Shown here: positions 58,771 to 64,000 of the stretch, one piece after another | Position numbering within the stretch: the stretch's first letter is position 1 | Layout of the letters: the number at the start of each line of letters is the position of its first letter | From: Proteles cristata cristata | Taxonomy: Eukaryota > Chordata > Mammalia > Carnivora > Hyaenidae | Length of the DNA stretch: 64,000 nucleotides | Assembly (NCBI GenBank): GCA_017311185.1 | Contig: JAESUZ010000132.1 | Span: forward strand, 930,001-994,000 | Direction: 5' to 3' | Made by a program: the position numbers and the translations under genes | The notes under the pieces: generated by a model | Told to the model about the DNA's origin: nothing | The model's database searches: none | The model's input: only the letters and a program-made list of their open reading frames with translations

Positions 58771-59164
58771 CCCCCTGGCCAGTTGCTAGCTTTCTGGGAG
58801 GGAGTGGTGGAAGTCCCCAGATGCCTTTAAGAAATTAAGAAACTGCAGGAAAGCAAAATGCATCTTCCCACAAGAGTTTTCAGGTTAGGATTATCACTGC
58901 TATTTCAATAGATGCAGAATTATGCACAAATTAGCACCAGGTATTTTGGAAGTAAAACCAGTCACCAGTTGGCTTTGTGCACAATGGTGGAACTATGCTG
59001 CTCTGGCATCCCCCCGAGACTTTTCTCTCTCTCCAGGTTGTCTATACCCTGTCCTTAGAGGGAGGGTTTGGAGGAGAATCTGAAGCTCTAGAACACACTG
59101 AATTATTAGACTTACTAAATTACCCACACTGAGGACAGCTGCATTTTATTTGATTTGATTTGAT
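58771..59164. other. Intergenic DNA without recognised features
   Basis: No gene or repeat that I can name. An (ATTTG)n-like run starts near 59146. Confidence 0.45.
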
Positions 59165-59371
59165 TTTTCAAAAAATTTTTAATGTTTATTTTTGAGAGAG
59201 ACAGAGCGTGAGTGGGGGAGGGGCAGAGAGCGAGGGAGACAGAATCAGAAGCAGGCTCCAGGCTCCGAGCTGTCCGCACAGAGCCCAACACGGAGCTCAA
59301 ACCCACAAATCATGAGAACATGACCTGAGCCAAAGTCGGACACTCAACCAACTGAGCCAGCCAGGCACTCC
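59165..59371 (-). mobile_element. CAN-SINE, antisense
   Basis: TTTTTAATGTTTATTTTTGAGAGAG at the left, body with GAGCTGTCCGCACAGAGCCC, head ending CCAGCCAGGCACTCC. It is one of only two recent SINEs upstream of IRF2BPL. Confidence 0.94.
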
Positions 59372-60049
59372 ACAGCTGTTTTAAATGTCCACCCCAGAGG
59401 AAGACCCCAGGCTGAATGACAAAGGGGAAGGAGGATAGCAGAGGGTACATTTTATGGTGGATTCTTCCCTAATTTGGGCAACACTGACTGCACACCCACC
59501 CAAACTGTACAGGCCTATACTTGGGCTAGAGGCCACTTGATGAATATGGCTGCTGCCCTTAGAGCACTTCTAGCCCAGGGGAGGCCTATACCCCTGACAG
59601 CCAAACCTGGCCTAGGCATCATTGGGGGTAGGAGGCGAGGGAACAAGGGGTGTCCCCAACCCTGATCCATCTAGAGGACCACTACACTTTAATTTGAATT
59701 TCCCTCCCTGGCCAGACCTAGAGGATCCGAGCCTGATATGTCCCTAGTGGGTGTATAACTATTCTCATCACTGACTTTTGCTTCAAAACTGAAACTGGGC
59801 CGCCAGATGGCCCGGTGGGTTTCCATTCCCCAGCTCCTTGATGTGTGCCCTTCCATTTGCCATTCATTCCGTTATTCAACTCCTTTTTTTTTTTTTTTTT
59901 TTTTAGAGAGCACTTTCTCTCTCTCGGTATTGGGGATCTAATGATGAACGAAGTCAGATTGGCTCTAGTCCCAAATCCTCCTAGATGTCCTAGTTTCCTG
60001 GTGTAATAAGCATAAAAGTCATCAGAGGCAGTGCTTGTTGGACACTCCT
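59372..60049. other. Non-repetitive DNA with a CTCF-like motif and a T-run
   Basis: No gene recognised. GGGCCGCCAGATGGCCC at 59797-59813 resembles the CTCF core. A T22-type run lies at 59884-59904. Confidence 0.45.
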
Positions 60050-60180
60050 CCCAGCAACATGATGGACTTAGAGCAATCTGCTTATTGTTTCTGGGCTTCA
60101 GTTTCCTCACCCATTGAGTGTGAGCATTGATACTGACATTTGTCCTCTCTACTTCAGGGGCTTACTGTGAAATCCTCTAT
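60050..60180 (+). mobile_element. MIR fossil, sense (weak)
   Basis: GGGCTTCAGTTTCCTCACCCATTGAGTG resembles the MIR core. The rest is degraded. Confidence 0.5.
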
Positions 60181-60197
60181 GTTAATGTGTAGGGTTA

Positions 60198-60373
60198 GGG
60201 GCACTACAATTGGCTCAATCTGTTAAGCGTCCATCTGCCTCTCAGTTTCAGCTCAGGTCAGGATCTCACAGTTCATGAGTATGAGCCCCCCGTGGGGCTC
60301 TGAGATGACACTGCAGAGCCTGCTTGGGATTCTCTGTCTCCCTCTCTCTCTCTCTGCTCCTCCACTATTAGCG

Positions 60374-60404
<31 letters not shown>

Positions 60405-60440
60405 AAAATAAATAAATAAACTTTAAGAATATATATTAAA
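60198..60440 (+). mobile_element. CAN-SINE, sense
   Basis: Diverged head GGGGCACTACAATTGGCTC, body GATGACACTGCAGAGCCTGCTTGGGATTC, a long CT-rich run and tail AAAATAAATAAATAAACTTTAAG. Confidence 0.9.
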
Positions 60441-60971
60441 AAACTGCAAAGGACTATAGAAAGGTGAGCCATTGTCCTAAATCTCTTTTCCAGCTCTGAG
60501 CCCTTCTCAGTAAAACATCTGGAAAGCGAGGCCTGATGCTAGGGCCTGGCCACACTCTTCATCCTGTTCTGGAAGATTTCCTTCTGGAGTGGCCAGCCTG
60601 GCATCTCTGTCCTTCTAAGCTGGTAGACAAATTGACAGTCACTGCCCCCAGACCTAAGGGCTAGAAGACAGCTCAGACTGTCTTCTCTCCTCTTTCCCAC
60701 AGGGACATGGATTTCCCATCCCCAAATCCTGGTAGTGCTGAAGCTTGGAGCACTTGGATTTATTTGGGGTTTTTACTTTGTTGTTTTGGTCAATTTGGAG
60801 AGAAAAGAGGCAATGACCTCTTCTTTAAAAAACAAAATGAGGCAGGAAGTGTGCTGGGCCTGAGTGGCAGGGACTCAGGGTGTAATTACAGGGTTTTGTT
60901 CAGCATTTTCATGTAATTAAATCCAAGGAAAGCGAGCCTGGCCCAGGCTTCTTGGATGCAGAGTAGACAAG

Positions 60972-60973
<2 letters not shown>
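60441..60973. other. Non-repetitive intergenic DNA
   Basis: No gene or repeat recognised. Confidence 0.5.

Positions 60974-61031
<58 letters not shown>
60974..61031 (+). repeat. (GT)n microsatellite
   Basis: 29 uninterrupted GT units, the longest pure dinucleotide run in the window. Confidence 0.97.
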
Positions 61032-61033
<2 letters not shown>

Positions 61034-63468
61034 GTGCCTCCGCCTGTGTGTTGGGGTGGGGAAGAAAAGCGGGAGGTGAGAAGTGAATTTGCTTTTCAAG
61101 CTGAGAAGAAGCGGGCTTCTTGCCTTTATTAATATTTTTACATTTCTTTTCCAAAAGGTAGCCAATTACTCACCTTTTATTCAGTGCCACTGCACTCTCC
61201 TTAGTGACATTTCCCAGCCGTGCACAGCCTTCTCGGCACTGATTTCTCTTCGGCGTAGACTCTCCCCCTCCCCACTTTTTCCTATTGCAGCTTTCTGCCT
61301 GGATGCCCACACAATAAACCCACTGCAAAAGCCATAGCCAGCTCTACAGTTTCAATACCAGCGACATCCGATGCAGTGAAATCGTCCCTCCTTTTGTTTT
61401 GAACGTCTTCTGTCTTTCCCTGTTCCGCTTTGCAATACTTCCTACCACCAAGGGCCCCACCCAGGCTTCCCAGCCGCTGCCTCAGTTTCCCCAGGCAAGC
61501 CTTCTGTGTGCACACTAGCCCACTGTCTGCAACGCCCAGAGCCAGAGCTCCCTCCCCTCGCCCCCTGCTCCCTGAGACCTTGGTGTCCCTCTTGACTTTT
61601 CCTGAACATTGTGAACTCACCGTCTGCTCACATTCTTAGGGGCAGGAAACCTGACCCACCCCAAAACCACGCGCTCAAAGGAAGGGCACTTGCATTTTCC
61701 GGGCAGGCGAGCTCCTGAGAGAGAGAGAGAGGGAGGGAGAGGGAGAGAGAGAGTTAGCTAGGCTGGCCTCCGTCTCCCCTCCTTTCCTCCACGCACCCCC
61801 CAGCCACCACACCCGGAGATTACCCCCCCCCTCAATTTACGCCCCCTTCACCTACTCTTCCCAGGAACAGACTGTTTATCAGAACGGGCAGCCAAGAAAC
61901 CTACTCCTGTTTCTGGCCTTTGCCAGAGATTAATCACACTTGGGAAAGGCACAAAACTTGACTGTGTTGGGCGGGGAGGGGGGGGAGTTAAAGAAAAGAC
62001 CAATAATTTTGACATTTGACAAGTTGATCAAATTGGTACTACCTTTCCCCTCCTTTCTTTTAGTAAATCAGTGCGGAGGCCTGAATTCTATTTCATTCCC
62101 ACTCCCTCTACCCCCACCCTATATTCCCCCTCCTGCTCTAAGTCTTCGTGTTTGATGCTTTAATAGTACTGACTGGCTTTTAATTCTGATTAACATTCTC
62201 AGCTGGGGTGTGTGCGTGTGTGCGCGCTTGTGTATGTACGTGTGCGTGCGCGCGTTGGGGGCTAGAAAGACACATTCACAAACCTGACCGCCTGACAAAT
62301 CCCCCCCTTTCATCCTTCTCTTTGAAATGACATCAAGATGGACTGGGGAGGGGGTTGAGGAGAGGAGGCATGGAAAAAAGAGAGGGAGGGGGAAGCAATT
62401 TATGTGCTTTTCTAAGGCAGCTAAAAAATTCCTAAGGGAGAACAAATGCCAAAATTGACTATCTTGGTGTATTTTAGACCCAGTCGTTGGGGTGAATCAT
62501 GTCAGGGCTTTGCACTGGGCCTGGAAGCCTGGGACACGCTCACAAAACATCCGTGGCCTGGCCGTGCCCCACCCCACCCCCCGAAGGAGGCAAGAGATAG
62601 GTATTTGCTCTTGCCAGATTCCTTTCCACCAGGATTTTTTTCCCTCTAATTCATTGCAAGATGGATTAAAATAAAAACTGGGGCTGATAAAGAAAAAACC
62701 AAGGCTAGAAAATGCCCCATAAAACATGGCCCCAAAGGGAAGGTGCAAAACCCATTTGATCCAAGATATAGATATCTCCACCCTGGATCTTTTTTTTCCC
62801 CCCTTTGCTTTACAACTCTGCAGACATCAGGTTAGCAAAAGGTAATAAATAGTCCTTGCACAGCAGGGTCTGGACTAGTGAAAACAGTTTACTGAAATTA
62901 ATGGGCCTCGCTTGAACCAAAACCTCCACTTTGGAATTAATGCCAGACATAGTTTTCCTGAACTCTATCCAACCGCCTAAGCGGCAGACAATTTTCATTC
63001 TATTTGTACTGGAAAATAAAGCCTAGGCCCTTGATCTCGGTGTAGATTATAATTTTTTTAAAAAATTCAGCACAGTGAACACTATGCCAATTTCCAGTTT
63101 CTGCTAGTAGAAGTCCTTGTGCTCTTCATGACAGTCAGAAGTTATCTGGTAAATTTTCCATTGAAAACCATCTCTGAGCTCTGTCCCCACCAGTGGCCTC
63201 AGAGCTTTCACCATGACACCCGAGAGATTCAAGGAAAGCTCCAGAAACTGGCTCAGTTCTCAATAACAACCCTCTTCCCCAGAGCTCTTGGAAAGGCTGA
63301 ATCTGAACGCTGCCTGCATAACCTCCATTTTCTACCCTAAGTGAAGCTAGCTCCTAAGCACCCAATCGAAACCTACCCGGTCTACACCCCGGTACTCATG
63401 GTGCCTTCAGTCCTGAAGCTGCTTTTACTTTTATTTTCATTTATGGATGTTTAAGGGTGAAAGCCATG
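61032..63468. other. Repeat-free, AT-rich unique DNA 7-9 kb upstream of IRF2BPL
   Basis: About 2.4 kb with no recognised transposon. It contains a GA-rich run at 61717-61753, a GT/GC alternating run at 62208-62258, and AT-rich blocks with homeodomain-type cores (for example 62820-63040). No gene recognised. Candidate regulatory DNA. Confidence 0.5.
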
Positions 63469-63474
63469 CGTGCG

Positions 63475-63518
<44 letters not shown>
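63469..63518 (+). repeat. (CG)n(CA)n alternating purine-pyrimidine repeat
   Basis: GCGTGCGCGCGCGCGCACAC changes without interruption into (AC)n. Strict purine-pyrimidine alternation over about 50 bp is a strong Z-DNA candidate. Confidence 0.95.
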
Positions 63519-63520
<2 letters not shown>

Positions 63521-64000
63521 CTCACACCCAGTGGTTATGGCAGGTACAGTGGAAACAGGGTGCCCTGGCTGTCAGTGTCTGATCCCAACCTGCCTCATTC
63601 CCCGTATCTCCCCCACCCCCATTAATAAAAAAGCCCGGTCATGGGCAGGATGCGTTCTGGTTTTCATTGTACAGCCTGCACTGGTGACACAGGACATGTG
63701 GAAAATTTTGAGAGCACTGCGGTGAATGGCGTGGAGGGGGAGTGTGAGCAGGGGGAGGGGAGGCCGGGAGGAGGGGAGGGGAGAGGAGGGAGGGGAGCGA
63801 GTTACTTTTTAGCTTCCGCTAAGTACTTGGCAGCTCGCCAGGCCCGGAGGATTCTGGGAAGCGAAAGCCTCCCCAGTATAAACTGCCAGCTTTAAGCAGC
63901 CCTGACAGTTCTGCTCCTTCCAAACTTGGCAGCCGTTCAAAGTGCTCTTTCATTTGAAATGCTGGAAGTCTGCCATGTGCAATGCAGATTTGCTGTGCCT
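63519..64000. other. Right-edge unique DNA with a candidate promoter
   Basis: A G/A-rich polypurine stretch (63735-63800) is followed by GC-rich sequence and a TATA-like GTATAAAC. No coding sequence is visible before the window ends. Confidence 0.5.
63735..63890 (+). promoter_or_regulatory. Candidate TATA promoter pointing right
   Basis: A G-run-rich purine tract with quadruplex potential precedes TTCTGGGAA (STAT-type, 63852-63860) and GTATAAAC (63876-63883) about 16 bp later. The layout suggests a promoter firing rightwards, but no transcript can be confirmed here. Confidence 0.35.

Overview
This is a mammalian genomic window. It is dominated by tRNA-derived CAN-SINEs of the feliform type: a head reading like GGGGCGCCTGGGTGGCTCAG, a CT-rich middle, and a tail of AAATAAATAAACATTAAAA. 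Older L1M, L2 and MIR elements also occur. This SINE composition points to a cat-family (Felidae) or related feliform carnivore genome. All repeat family names come from remembered consensus sequences, not a library search.

Only one intact protein-coding gene is present: IRF2BPL (interferon regulatory factor 2 binding protein-like, also called EAP1). It is an intronless gene on the minus strand with CDS 50592-52961, encoding 789 residues. It has an N-terminal zinc finger, a poly-Ala/poly-Gln/poly-Ala block and a C-terminal RING-type finger. Its 3' UTR runs left to a poly(A) signal near 49755. Its GC-rich 5' leader and CpG-island promoter run right to about 54.08 kb, with a perfect CRE and a perfect NRF1 palindrome.

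Positions 1-49.7 kb are a gene desert downstream of IRF2BPL. It contains about 30 SINEs, often nested. It also contains a processed RPS24 pseudogene (5168-5693, minus), an L1 3' end holding a tetranucleotide microsatellite (2885-3705), and an antisense L1 split by four SINEs (23665-25600). L1M 3' UTR pieces, L2/MIR fossils, and a 182-bp sequence repeated at a 1,243-bp offset (9868 and 11111) complete the inventory. The rest is non-repetitive DNA with isolated regulatory-looking motifs: IRF-type, E-box, CRE/CCAAT and heat-shock-type.

Positions 54.1-64 kb lie upstream of IRF2BPL. SINE density is low there, with only two CAN-SINEs. The stretch has MIR fossils, a broad moderately CpG-rich zone (57.0-58.2 kb), long TG and CG/CA repeats, and AT-rich unique sequence (61.0-63.4 kb) resembling conserved developmental regulatory DNA. 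It ends in a GC-rich, polypurine, TATA-containing stretch near the right edge that could be a promoter.

I found no new multi-gene system. The strongest leads are the IRF2BPL homopolymer block, the candidate regulatory clusters around IRF2BPL, the HSE-type palindrome, the paired E-boxes, the near-identical 182-bp repeat and the nested SINE history.
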